A stretch of 34,077 bases of DNA, taken from positions 1 through 34,077 of the forward strand of contig SXRM01000235.1 of NCBI GenBank assembly GCA_005792545.1. The letters run 5' to 3'. Both the position numbers and the translations under genes were made by a program. Positions within the stretch are counted from its first letter, which is position 1. The number at the start of each line of letters is the position of its first letter. Shown one piece after another: positions 23,320-31,817 of this stretch. Origin of the DNA: Pseudomonadota bacterium. Lineage in GTDB: Bacteria; Myxococcota_A; UBA9042. The notes under the pieces were generated by a model that was not told the origin of the DNA, did not search any database, and worked only from the letters and a program-made list of their open reading frames with translations.

Positions 23320-24464
23320 GCATCCCGAGGCTGACGCCGGCCAGTGTTGCCCTTGGCGGTGCGATAGCGCGCAGTCGCCGCTTCGAGGTCTTCGAGGCCA
23401 GTTGCGATGGCAGAGCAGCCGTCGCCAAGCGCGTCAGCGCCGACAGCCCCGTTCGCCACGGTCCGGAAAAGCTGCTGCAGCGCGAATATCGCGTCCTTGC
23501 CGCGCTCAAGCACCCGGCAATACCTCGGCCGTATGGCATTCTCGACGATCCGCGAACAGGCGCCTTGTACTTGCTCATCGAGCGCCGTGCAGGTCGCCCC
23601 CTGAACGAAGTTATCGCAGCCGGCATGTTGCGCCGCGGTCGCCAGGGCGCGCGCGAATGGGACGACACGACCCGCGACATCGTCTTGCAGCTTGGGTCGG
23701 CGCTGGCCTGCCTGCACGACAACGGCGTCCTGCACAACGACATCAAGCCGACCAACGTCATCGTCGCAGCGGACGAGAACCGCATCACGGTCAGCCTTAT
23801 CGACTTTGAGGCGTCCGGGCCGAGCGACGCCGGCACTGTGCAATATGCGGCCCCTGAGCGCCAGGCGGGTGGCCAGACGGTCGACGAGCGCGCCGACGTG
23901 TACAGCCTCGCCGCCCTGGTGTTCGAGCTGCTGACCGGCGTGTGCCCGTTTGTGGCCAGCGACGCAGACCAGTCGCGCGCAGAGAAGCGGGCCTGGCCGG
24001 CTTCTTGCGCTTCACCGCCCGACCACCTGGTGCGCGCTCTGCACTATTTGGACCTGGCCCAAGGCAGCAACGACCACAAGGTGTGGCCTACGCTGCGGCG
24101 CGCGCTCGACCCGGCACCGGCGATGCGTCCTGCGGGCATTCGCAGCTTCTTGCGCGAACTGGACCCGACCCTGCACCTACCGTCGCACAGCGACGGCCCT
24201 GGACCATTGCTGGCCGTGGTGCTGGTGGCGCTGGCCTGTGCGGCGTTGGTACTGCCGGTTCACGACAGCGTCGTGCTGCGCTGGTTATTGGGCCGCAGCG
24301 AACTGACGGTCTGCGCACCGGCCTTGGAGCGGCTGGCGCGATCCGTCTGCAAAGGCTACCACCCAGCCGATCCGCAGTGCACAACCCGCCTGCGCCGCCT
24401 TGCCGCGCCTGTGGAGTGCCCCAACCGCGTGCAACAGCTGCAGACCTGTCTGCGCAAGCGATAA
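23316..24464 (+). CDS. Membrane-anchored Ser/Thr protein kinase with Cys-rich external tail
   Basis: An eukaryotic-type kinase of 382 residues. GTG 23316 overlaps the previous TGA; a longer frame to 22998 is a shadow. The glycine loop is poor (VALGGAIARSRRFEVFEAS), but catalytic residues are present: K38 in AAVAKR, E57 in REYRVL, LHNDIKPTNVIV (D142, K144, N147; HRD reads HND) and DFE for DFG (D163), then AAPER and DVYSLAALVFELL. A single membrane helix (298-315) is followed by a ~65-residue external tail with five Cys (333, 345, 355, 368, 378). It may sense thiol state outside and phosphorylate inside; that link is inferred. The VKOR fusion starts 3 bases after its stop. Confidence 0.88.
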   Translation: MSIPRLTPASVALGGAIARSRRFEVFEASCDGRAAVAKRVSADSPVRHGPEKLLQREYRVLAALKHPAIPRPYGILDDPRTGALYLLIERRAGRPLNEVIAAGMLRRGRQGAREWDDTTRDIVLQLGSALACLHDNGVLHNDIKPTNVIVAADENRITVSLIDFEASGPSDAGTVQYAAPERQAGGQTVDERADVYSLAALVFELLTGVCPFVASDADQSRAEKRAWPASCASPPDHLVRALHYLDLAQGSNDHKVWPTLRRALDPAPAMRPAGIRSFLRELDPTLHLPSHSDGPGPLLAVVLVALACAALVLPVHDSVVLRWLLGRSELTVCAPALERLARSVCKGYHPADPQCTTRLRRLAAPVECPNRVQQLQTCLRKR

Positions 24465-24467
24465 CCG

Positions 24468-25910
24468 ATGGCCCTGCCGACCAAGTCTGTCGCGCTCACG
24501 CGCTATGCCGTCCACGCCCCGCAGCAGGCGATGGTGTGGCGCGTTGGCTTCTTGACCGCATCGCTGCTGGTCGTCGCCGCCGGCATCGCAACCGCGCTCG
24601 TAGGCACCCAGCGACACGTCGAGGTCGCCTTCGAGTTGGATGTCGGCGTGCCCGCGTTATGTGCGGCGGCGGCCACGGGCGACAGCTGCCGGACGGCCAT
24701 GACTTCGTGGCTCGGCAAGCCGTTTGGACTGCCGGCGGCGGCGCTGGGGCTTGCGACGCACCTGGTGGCGTTTGCGCTCCTGTTCGTGGTTGCCGCGGGT
24801 GCGACAACAGCGCAATGGCCGTTGGTGCGCGGGGCCTTGGCCGGTCTGCGATCGGTTGTCGGCGTGCTGGTATTTGCGCTTTTTGTCTTTGGGTTCATCG
24901 GCCGCGGCCTTCTGGGCCACAATTGCGAAATTTGCCTGATGATGCACACGGTCAACTTTTGCGCGATGGTGGTGCTGGGCATGACGGTCGCTGCCTTTGG
25001 GCGGCGGCTCAAGACCGAGGCACTGCGCGGCGGAACTGGCTGGTTGGCGGTGTCGGCGCTGGTGGCGGCCGCGATGATTCCGACACTGGCGCGCGCGGTC
25101 GATCGGTCGCTAACCGGTCGCGCCCCGAAAATCAGCGACCTCGGCAACCGCAAGGCCGAGCAGGCGGCGCGGCTCGACCTGCTGCGCCCCTGCCTGGGGC
25201 AGTGCATCGAAGGGCTGGTCTATACGTCCGACCAGGCGGCCAAAGGCCCGGCGCTCGACTTCGGCCCAGTCGGCAAAGGCGCGGCATACCGCGTGCTATC
25301 TGTGGACCTGACCTGCCCGCATTGTCGCCGCGAACTGCGCAGCCAGAGTCTGCCGGCACTTGCGTGGGCGGTTACTGGCAAGGGACCGCCTATCCAGGTC
25401 GTGCTGCGGCCGCGCGCCCAACACTGCAACGCCGCGTCGCCCAACAAGGTGCTCGGTGCGCGCATGTGCCAGGCCAACGCGGCGCTGATGTGTGCCTACA
25501 AGACCAACCCGACCGCGGCAGTCGCGTACCTGGAAGCTGAGCTCAAGCTGCCAAACGAAGATGCTTACATCGACCGCGAGGGCTGGCTGCGCAAGCACGC
25601 GGGCGGCGCGGCGGCCGACTGTTTGCTTTCTGAAAACGCCAACGGGTTCACTGGGCTGAAAGCGCTGGCGCATACCGGCGAGGCCTGGCAGGTCGCGGCC
25701 ACCAAGGCCCACCGCGAGTGCACCAAGGGCATCGACGACGGCCCGCGAGCGGACGACATCGCTTGGTGTTTCACGGGATTGCCTGGCATGGCGGTTGTGC
25801 GGCCGGCTACCGCAGTACCGATGCGCGGCGCGCCGGCCGACCCGGATTTCGTGCGCAACGCCAGCCGCGAGGCCGAGTTCCGGTGGTCGCTGCTCGACCC
25901 GTGTCTGTAG
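24468..25910 (+). CDS. Vitamin K epoxide reductase (VKOR)-thioredoxin fusion, disulfide bond formation
   Basis: A 480-residue membrane protein. The N-terminal VKOR domain has about five helices, the loop Cys pair C65 and C74 (VPALCAAAATGDSC), the GLPAAALGLATHLV segment and the redox CxxC C153-C156 (GHNCEICLMMH). A DsbA-like thioredoxin domain follows with CPHC (C283-C286, SVDLTCPHCRREL). Bacterial VKOR fusions of this type oxidise periplasmic protein thiols, passing electrons from the thioredoxin part through VKOR to quinone. The C-terminal part carries more Cys than usual. With the TlpA-like protein it makes a thiol-redox pair in one operon. A strong AGGAGGT follows its stop, serving the next gene. 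Confidence 0.9.
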   Translation: MALPTKSVALTRYAVHAPQQAMVWRVGFLTASLLVVAAGIATALVGTQRHVEVAFELDVGVPALCAAAATGDSCRTAMTSWLGKPFGLPAAALGLATHLVAFALLFVVAAGATTAQWPLVRGALAGLRSVVGVLVFALFVFGFIGRGLLGHNCEICLMMHTVNFCAMVVLGMTVAAFGRRLKTEALRGGTGWLAVSALVAAAMIPTLARAVDRSLTGRAPKISDLGNRKAEQAARLDLLRPCLGQCIEGLVYTSDQAAKGPALDFGPVGKGAAYRVLSVDLTCPHCRRELRSQSLPALAWAVTGKGPPIQVVLRPRAQHCNAASPNKVLGARMCQANAALMCAYKTNPTAAVAYLEAELKLPNEDAYIDREGWLRKHAGGAAADCLLSENANGFTGLKALAHTGEAWQVAATKAHRECTKGIDDGPRADDIAWCFTGLPGMAVVRPATAVPMRGAPADPDFVRNASREAEFRWSLLDPCL

Positions 25911-25919
25911 GAGGTCCCC

Positions 25920-27116
25920 ATGGGCAATGCCCGCACTTGGACGATCGCCGTGGTGTTGCTGCTGGTGCTGGCGGCCGTCGGTCTGGTGCTTTTCGCGCGC
26001 GGTACCCAGGCATGCGGCGACGGCACCTGCGGCGAAGGTGAATCCCTGGTCTCGTGTGCGCTGGACTGCCCAGGCAGCTGCGGCGACGGCTTTTGCAACC
26101 CCGATGGCGAGGATGGCGCCAATTGCCCCGCAGACTGCGCCCGCCCTGCGCCCCCGCCAGTTCCCGCGGTGCCGCCGCCGCTTGCAGACCCGACGCCCGC
26201 GGCGGCTGAACCTTCGGCAGTTCCCGTGGTTCCGCCAGCGGTAGGGGGAGCGGATCGGCCAGCCGAGCCGGGGCCGGCGGCGCCCGGTGCACGTTGTGGC
26301 GACGGCACTTGCCAGGCCGGCGAAAGCGGCAAGTCGTGCCCCAGCGACTGTCAGCCGCCCGGCCGCTGCCGCGACGAGGCGTTTCGCAAGATCGTGGCGC
26401 AGGTCGTCAAAAGCTGCGCCGACGGCTGCAAGTTCGAGTCCAAGAATCCGGTGGTTGGGATTAGCGAGGCGCAGTTCCGTGCGCTTTTCGAACGGGCCGG
26501 CGACAAGGGCATTGGTGTCCAGTTCTCGATCTTCGGCTGCAACATTTGGAAACCGGATGGCAAAGACTGCTGGGGCTACGACGCCCACTACGCCGAACCG
26601 GCGACCTGTCCACCGGACGCCAACTACGCTTGCGCCTCCAAGAGCGAAGGCGGTGTCTGCAACCCGGCGGGCGCCCAAGCCGCCTGCAAGAAGTACGCGG
26701 GTGCCATCGAAGACAGCGTGACCAGCTTCGTCAAGCAATGGCGGCAAGCCAGGTACCTGCTTTTGCTTGGCACCGCCAGCCGCACCGGCAATGACGGTCG
26801 CGGCTCTGGCGGCATGAGTCAGGCCAACAAGGACCTCGCGCTGATCCGCGCGGCCAACGTCGAAGGGCTGATCGACCGACTGCGTGGCGACTTCGAGCAG
26901 GTCAAAGAACCGGTGATGTTCAAAAGCTACAAAGTCGTGCTCGACAACACCAAGCAGTTCTTTGATTCCGCCGGGTTCAAGAAGCTGGTCGGGGCGCAGA
27001 TGAAGGCGGGCAAGGACGGCGGGTTCAAGCCGACGACGGACAATGCCATCAACCGAAGCGTGATGATGATCGCAGTTGGGTGTGATTTGAGCGGCGAGGA
27101 TGTGGGGGAGAAGTAG
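25920..27116 (+). CDS. Anchored Cys-rich protein with OmpA-like C-terminal domain
   Basis: A 398-residue protein with AGGAGGT 4 bases before ATG 25920, the strongest ribosome site in the operon. A membrane anchor (residues ~8-27) is followed by Cys modules of the CGDGTCGEGES...CALDC type (residues 32-73, and again 126-150), a Pro/Ala-rich linker, and a globular domain with further Cys. Residues ~279-320 (LLLLGTASRTG...NKDLALIRAANVEGLIDRL) resemble the OmpA peptidoglycan-binding fold, weakly. It may be a substrate of the disulfide system or a wall-linked structural part. It is last in the operon and converges on the 27139 gene with 22 bases between. Confidence 0.7.
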   Translation: MGNARTWTIAVVLLLVLAAVGLVLFARGTQACGDGTCGEGESLVSCALDCPGSCGDGFCNPDGEDGANCPADCARPAPPPVPAVPPPLADPTPAAAEPSAVPVVPPAVGGADRPAEPGPAAPGARCGDGTCQAGESGKSCPSDCQPPGRCRDEAFRKIVAQVVKSCADGCKFESKNPVVGISEAQFRALFERAGDKGIGVQFSIFGCNIWKPDGKDCWGYDAHYAEPATCPPDANYACASKSEGGVCNPAGAQAACKKYAGAIEDSVTSFVKQWRQARYLLLLGTASRTGNDGRGSGGMSQANKDLALIRAANVEGLIDRLRGDFEQVKEPVMFKSYKVVLDNTKQFFDSAGFKKLVGAQMKAGKDGGFKPTTDNAINRSVMMIAVGCDLSGEDVGEK

Positions 27117-27138
27117 GCGAATGCGGCTGTCGATGGCG

Positions 27139-28215
27139 TCACCAGGACAGCCCGATCACTTTGACTTCGGCAGCTTCCCAGGTAAACGCGGCTGAGACCG
27201 ATTCCTTGATGCCGTCACCATCGGCGTCGATGTCAGTTTTCACCAGGTCGGACAGCTTGGTTTTGTGGATCACGCCGCACAGCAGGCCAGACATGTTGGG
27301 CGACCCTGCATCCGCCGCCATGGTTTGGAAAACGACCTTGTGCATCGGCGGCCAGTAATCCTGCAAGCACGGAAAGAACGCGAAGTCGAAATCAGGCTCA
27401 ACTTTGGCGCACTGAGTGGTTCCGCTGACTACATCGCAACTCTTCCAGGCATTGCGCGCGCTGCACGCGCCGTCGGGCCCAGCCACAAACGAGTCGGGCA
27501 GGACCTGGTAGTGGCATGGCGAGTCTTTGGCATCACCAGCGCAGGTGGGGCTGCCGGGCACGGCGGCGGTCGCCACGGCTGTCACAGCGGTGGCACCCGG
27601 GGCCTCGTCGGAGAAGGTCCAAGTGAGCCGCGGCGCGGTCCAGTCCGCCGACGGGCCGTAGATGGACATTTGGGACAAGAACGCGACCATTGACGTGCCT
27701 AACGAATTGTTAGCCTTGCCGTCGCCGTCCAAGTCGCACCCGACCTGTGGGGGCGCCACTTTCATCGATGTCACCCGCCAGAACGTCCCTGGGAGGGACG
27801 GCTTTCCAGTGCACGTCATGGGCTGGCACTTGCGGCCATTTGCGCCGCCCGGCAGACACTGCATGGCGCCGGTGCACGCGGGCGCACACAGGCATGCGGT
27901 GGGCTTCGGCACGCAGGCCTTGATGCCAATGTCGCACCAGTGGTCCTTGGGACACGGCGGGCACATCGACTTGAACGCGTCGCTGGCCGCAGCCATGTCC
28001 GCGGAAACGTCGGCTGGGGGCGTGTCGGCGGAATCATCGCTGACGTCGATAGCCTCCGCGCCTCCGTCCATGGCCACGTCTTCCGTCTGGTGCACAGGTC
28101 CCGTCGTGGCGACGGGATTGCTACACGCAACGGCCAGAGTCAGCACGAGTAGCGCCGCCGCTGCTAATGCCGTCCGCAGCGCGAAAGTGACCACCGCCAG
28201 GCCATTGCGACTCAC
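27139..28215 (-). CDS. Cys-rich lipoprotein of unknown function, coupled to the VanY-like gene
   Basis: A lipoprotein of 358 residues. GTG 28215 overlaps the preceding TGA (28214-28212), so translation is coupled. The signal is long (MSRNGLAVVTFALRTALAAAALLVLTLAVAC) with lipobox LAVAC. An acidic linker is followed by a Cys cluster (residues ~85-135: CPPCPKDHWCDIGIKACVP, CLCAPACTGAMQC, CQPMTC). The rest, with CDLDGDGKANNSLG and TDIDADGDGIKES Ca-like loops, is beta-rich. I do not recognise the fold. Confidence 0.75.
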   Translation of the reverse strand: MSRNGLAVVTFALRTALAAAALLVLTLAVACSNPVATTGPVHQTEDVAMDGGAEAIDVSDDSADTPPADVSADMAAASDAFKSMCPPCPKDHWCDIGIKACVPKPTACLCAPACTGAMQCLPGGANGRKCQPMTCTGKPSLPGTFWRVTSMKVAPPQVGCDLDGDGKANNSLGTSMVAFLSQMSIYGPSADWTAPRLTWTFSDEAPGATAVTAVATAAVPGSPTCAGDAKDSPCHYQVLPDSFVAGPDGACSARNAWKSCDVVSGTTQCAKVEPDFDFAFFPCLQDYWPPMHKVVFQTMAADAGSPNMSGLLCGVIHKTKLSDLVKTDIDADGDGIKESVSAAFTWEAAEVKVIGLSW

Positions 28216-30125
28216 GGCCGCCGCCGCCCTGGAAAGTCAAACCGCCGCCGCGCCAACCACAGGGCTACGACGAGCCATGCCGCGAAAGCTCCAGCACCAC
28301 CACGGCCTGTGCCGGCTACACACCCACTATCCTGCACCGCGGGCTTGCTGACCGCAGCGCCGGGCACGCGCAGCCCAGCATCCACAGCGCCGACCGGACC
28401 GCCGCCACCCTGCCCTACGCCCTCGGCATCCGCGACAACCGCAGAGCCAGCTTCGGCGCCAACGCCCTCTGCCTTGGCGACGTCACTTGCGGCCGCTGCA
28501 TCGCCTGGCGCTGGCTCACCCGCTGAGCCGGAATCTTGCCCGGCGCCGCCATCGCCTGCGGCATCCGCTAGCGCGGGATCGGGCTCCTGCGGGTCGTCGC
28601 ACACATCGCCAATGCCGTCGCCATCGGCATCGGTTTGGCTCGCGTCAGCGACGAGCGGGCAGTTGTCGTCGGCGTCGGGCACGCCATCGTTGTCGCTGTC
28701 CGAGTCGCACGCATCGCCCTTGCCGTCGTTGTCGATGTCGGTTTGGGTGGCGTTGTCGGCCAGCGGGCAGTTGTCGACCGTGTCGGCCACGCCATCGCCG
28801 TCGTCGTCGCCATCGCAGGCATCGCCCAGCGTGTCGCCGTCGGTGTCGGTCTGGGTGGCGTCGCTGGCCCAAGGGCACACGTCGCTGGCGTCGGGTTCGC
28901 CGTCGCCGTCTTTGTCGCTGTCGCAGACGTCGCCCAGTTTGTCGCCGTCCAGGTCCTTTTGCTCAGGATTGGCCTCAGTCGGACAATTGTCCTTGACGTC
29001 CAACAGCTTGTCGTTATCATCGTCGCCATCGCAGTCGTCGCCCTGTTTGTCGCCGTCGCTGTCGGTTTGCGCGCTGTTCTTGACCAGCGGGCAGTTGTCG
29101 ATGGCATCCGGTACGCCGTCGCCGTCGTCGTCGGTCTCGCAGGCGTCGCCTTTGCCGTCCTTGTCGGTGTCTAGTTGGTTGGCGTTGGCGACAAGCGCGC
29201 AGTTGTCTTTGGCGTCCAGAATCTTGTCGTTGTCGTCGTCGTCGTCGCAGGCGTCGCCCTTGCTGTCTTTATCGGTGTCGAGCTGGCTGGGATTGGCGAC
29301 CAGATCGCAGTTGTCCTTGACGTCCAAGACCTTATCGTTGTCATCGTCGGTGTCGCAGGCGTCGCCGGTCTTGTCTTTGTCGGTGTCGACCTGGCTGGCG
29401 TTGGCCACGAAATCGCAGTTGTCGCTGGTGTCAGCGACCTTGTCGTTGTCGTCGTCGCCGTCGCAAACGTCGCCGACCTTGTCTTTGTCGTTGTCGGCCT
29501 GGGTCTTGTTGGCGACCTTGGGGCAGTTGTCCTGGTCGTCGAGCACGCCGTCGCCGTCGCTGTCGCCGCAAGGTCCGCCGCCGGGACCGCCGCCCCACCA
29601 CTCCCAGTGCCACGCCTCGCTCGGCACCGTGCGCTTGAAGCCATAGGTCTTGCCGTGTTTGTCGAGCCACGCGTAAACGCCAGCGGACGAGGTGTTCAGG
29701 TCGAGCGCGTGGCCGGATTGGTGGTTGCTGTACCCGGGCTTGGCCGCGAGGTTGCACGAGTTGCAGCAGCAGCACTTGTAGCAATTGTAGAAATACTGCT
29801 GTTCCGACATCGTCCGAAAACCGCTGACGATTTGGATCTTGACGCCGGCTTTGGCCGCAGCCTGGGCCATCAAGATGTAGGCGTTGGCGGTCTTGACCTC
29901 GACGGGCTTGCCGTCCACGGTCACCAGGTGGATGGTGAAGGCATTGCCGTTGACGTAGCCGGTGGCGGTCGATTCCTTGCACGACCACGCCAGCGGCGCG
30001 CTAACGGTGGCGTAATTCGCCGCCGTCTGAGGCTCGACGACCGCCGGTGTGGCGAGGTCGGTGCAGGCGGCGATGCTGGCCAGCAAGACCAGCGACCAGG
30101 CCGAGGAGCGGAGAAGCGCGGACAT
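28212..30125 (-). CDS. VanY-like D,D-carboxypeptidase (peptidase M15) lipoprotein with TSP3 repeats and MYXO-CTERM-like tail
   Basis: A 637-residue exported protein from ATG 30125 (a longer frame only adds a leader). The signal MSALLRSSAWSLVLLASIAAC ends in a lipobox-like SIAAC. The M15 domain (~residues 35-180) carries SGFRTMSEQQ, GYSNHQSGHALDLN (H135, D142) and SEAWHWEW (H173), the Zn ligands of VanY-type peptidases that trim D-Ala from wall precursors. Odd is a Cys-rich insert, YNCYKCCCCNSCN (C115-C124), before the zinc site. About nine thrombospondin-type-3 repeats follow. The end, with C602 followed by a hydrophobic run and RRR, matches the MYXO-CTERM pattern (myxosortase substrates). 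Dual anchoring, by lipid and C-terminal sorting, would be unusual. Confidence 0.85.
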   Translation of the reverse strand: MSALLRSSAWSLVLLASIAACTDLATPAVVEPQTAANYATVSAPLAWSCKESTATGYVNGNAFTIHLVTVDGKPVEVKTANAYILMAQAAAKAGVKIQIVSGFRTMSEQQYFYNCYKCCCCNSCNLAAKPGYSNHQSGHALDLNTSSAGVYAWLDKHGKTYGFKRTVPSEAWHWEWWGGGPGGGPCGDSDGDGVLDDQDNCPKVANKTQADNDKDKVGDVCDGDDDNDKVADTSDNCDFVANASQVDTDKDKTGDACDTDDDNDKVLDVKDNCDLVANPSQLDTDKDSKGDACDDDDDNDKILDAKDNCALVANANQLDTDKDGKGDACETDDDGDGVPDAIDNCPLVKNSAQTDSDGDKQGDDCDGDDDNDKLLDVKDNCPTEANPEQKDLDGDKLGDVCDSDKDGDGEPDASDVCPWASDATQTDTDGDTLGDACDGDDDGDGVADTVDNCPLADNATQTDIDNDGKGDACDSDSDNDGVPDADDNCPLVADASQTDADGDGIGDVCDDPQEPDPALADAAGDGGAGQDSGSAGEPAPGDAAAASDVAKAEGVGAEAGSAVVADAEGVGQGGGGPVGAVDAGLRVPGAAVSKPAVQDSGCVAGTGRGGAGAFAAWLVVALWLARRRFDFPGRRRP

Positions 30126-30284
30126 GCTCCGATTCCAAGCGGTTCGCAGACCGCGAAGCCAGGATGCCCGGGGTTGCGGGGCGGCGCAAGCGCGAAACCC
30201 CGTCGCAACCTGGAACAAAACCCGCGACAACCGCGTTGGTCGGCGCTATCCTCCTCTTCCCCCGCCTTTTGCCTGAGGTCTGCA

Positions 30285-31817
30285 ATGCCAACCCCGCCCG
30301 ACCCCTTTGCCGCCGGCGTCACCACCACCGATCGCCGCACTTTTCTCGGCCTCGCCGCCGCCGCAGGAGCCACCTTGGCCGCACCCCAACTGTTCGCAGC
30401 ACCCGTCGCCAAAGAGACTGTGGCCTTTGGTTTCGCGTTCGATGATCTGCAGGCCGTGCTTGGTGTCGCGCTAGGCCGCGGCGGCGATTTCGCGGACCTG
30501 TACTTCGAGCGCACCCGCTCGGTGTCGCTGACGCTCGAAGACGACCGCATCAGCCGCGCCTATGCCAGCAGCGACCTGGGTGTCGGCGTGCGGGTCGTCA
30601 AGGGCGACGCGGTTGGCTACGCCTTCAGCGAAGTGATGGACCTCAAGGCCATCAAGAAGGCCGCCGCCACCGCCGCGGCCATCGCCGACGGCAAGGCCAA
30701 GCCGGAGCTGAAGCCCATCGAAATCGCGCCACTGCCCAGCTACTACAGCCGCGACTTCCGCTTTGCCGGCATCGACATCGAGCAGAAGAAGAAGCTGGTC
30801 ACCGAAGTCAACGCCAAGCTCAAGGCCAAGGACCCGCGCATCGTCAAGTCGAGCGTGCAGTACGCCGACACCGACAAAGAGGTGTTCTTGGTGACCAGCA
30901 CCGGCCACGCCTTTCGCGACCATCAGCCGATGACGCGCCTGTGGGCCAACTGCGTGGCCGAAGACAAGGGCAAGCGCGAGTCCGGCGGGTACAACATCTC
31001 GTCGCGCAAGGGCTTTCACATCTTCGATGCAACGGCAGTTGGCCGACTGGTCGACGAGGCCGTGCGCCGCACGGTGCTCATGTTCGACGCCGTTACGCCC
31101 AAGGGCGGTGAAATGCCGGTGGTTTTGGGCGCAGGCCCAAGCGGGATCCTCTTGCACGAGGCGATCGGCCACGGCATGGAAGCCGACTTCAACCGCAAGA
31201 ACACCAGCGTCTACGCCAGCAAGATGGGCAAGCCGGTGGCGGAGAAATTCGTGACCATCGTCGACGACGGCACCTTGACCGACGCGCGCGGGTCGATCCA
31301 CATCGACGACGAGGGCGGGCAGAGCCAAAAGACGGTGCTTGTGGACGGCGGGACGCTCTCCAGCTACCTGCACGACCGCATCAGCGCCAAGCACTACGGC
31401 GTGCAGCCGACCGGCAACGGCCGCCGCGAGTCGTTTCGCCACGTAGTCATGCCGCGGATGCGCAGCACCTACATGCTCGCCGGCCCGCACAAGAAAGACG
31501 AGATCATCCGGTCGGTCAAAAAGGGCATCTACTGCGAGTCGTTCAGCAACGGTCAGGTCAATATCGGCGCCGGCGACTTCACGTTCTTTTTGAAGACCGG
31601 GTACCTCATCGAGGACGGCAAGCTCGGCCGGCCAGTCAAGGACATCAACCTTATTGGCAATGGCCCCGAGGTGCTGACCAAGATTTCGATGGTCGCCGAC
31701 GACCTGCAAATCGACGAAGGCGGCTGGACTTGCGGCAAAAACGGCCAGAGCGTGCCCGTGTCGCAGGGCATGCCGACCGTGCTCGTCAAGGCCATCACGG
31801 TGGGAGGTGCAGCGTGA
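30285..31817 (+). CDS. tldD: TldD-family metalloprotease with Tat-like signal
   Basis: A 510-residue TldD protein. ATG 30285 has GAGG 6 bases upstream; a longer frame from 29175 is antisense to the VanY-like gene. The zinc motif HEAIGHGMEADF (H291, E292, H296) and a late Cys in TCGKNGQSVPV are TldD marks. TldD with TldE/PmbA forms a peptidase that processes small peptides such as microcins and degrades unfolded peptides. Unusually, the N-terminus carries TTDRRTFLGLAAAAGATLAAPQ, a twin-arginine signal shape (R17-R18), suggesting export or a Tat-dependent role. It overlaps tldE by 4 bases (GTGA). The promoter probably lies in the 159-base divergent gap from the VanY-like gene. Confidence 0.92.
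   Translation: MPTPPDPFAAGVTTTDRRTFLGLAAAAGATLAAPQLFAAPVAKETVAFGFAFDDLQAVLGVALGRGGDFADLYFERTRSVSLTLEDDRISRAYASSDLGVGVRVVKGDAVGYAFSEVMDLKAIKKAAATAAAIADGKAKPELKPIEIAPLPSYYSRDFRFAGIDIEQKKKLVTEVNAKLKAKDPRIVKSSVQYADTDKEVFLVTSTGHAFRDHQPMTRLWANCVAEDKGKRESGGYNISSRKGFHIFDATAVGRLVDEAVRRTVLMFDAVTPKGGEMPVVLGAGPSGILLHEAIGHGMEADFNRKNTSVYASKMGKPVAEKFVTIVDDGTLTDARGSIHIDDEGGQSQKTVLVDGGTLSSYLHDRISAKHYGVQPTGNGRRESFRHVVMPRMRSTYMLAGPHKKDEIIRSVKKGIYCESFSNGQVNIGAGDFTFFLKTGYLIEDGKLGRPVKDINLIGNGPEVLTKISMVADDLQIDEGGWTCGKNGQSVPVSQGMPTVLVKAITVGGAA

Noticed and set aside
23942..25540. A 532-codon plus-strand frame across kinase and VKOR genes
   Set aside because: Arg/Gly/Ala-rich out-of-frame translation; the two real genes in other frames have catalytic motifs and end and start normally.
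28600..29570. Short periodic GTCGTC-rich repeats resembling a CRISPR array
   Set aside because: The period and variation match the ~36-residue TSP3 protein repeats on the minus strand; there are no uniform repeats with unique spacers and no cas genes.
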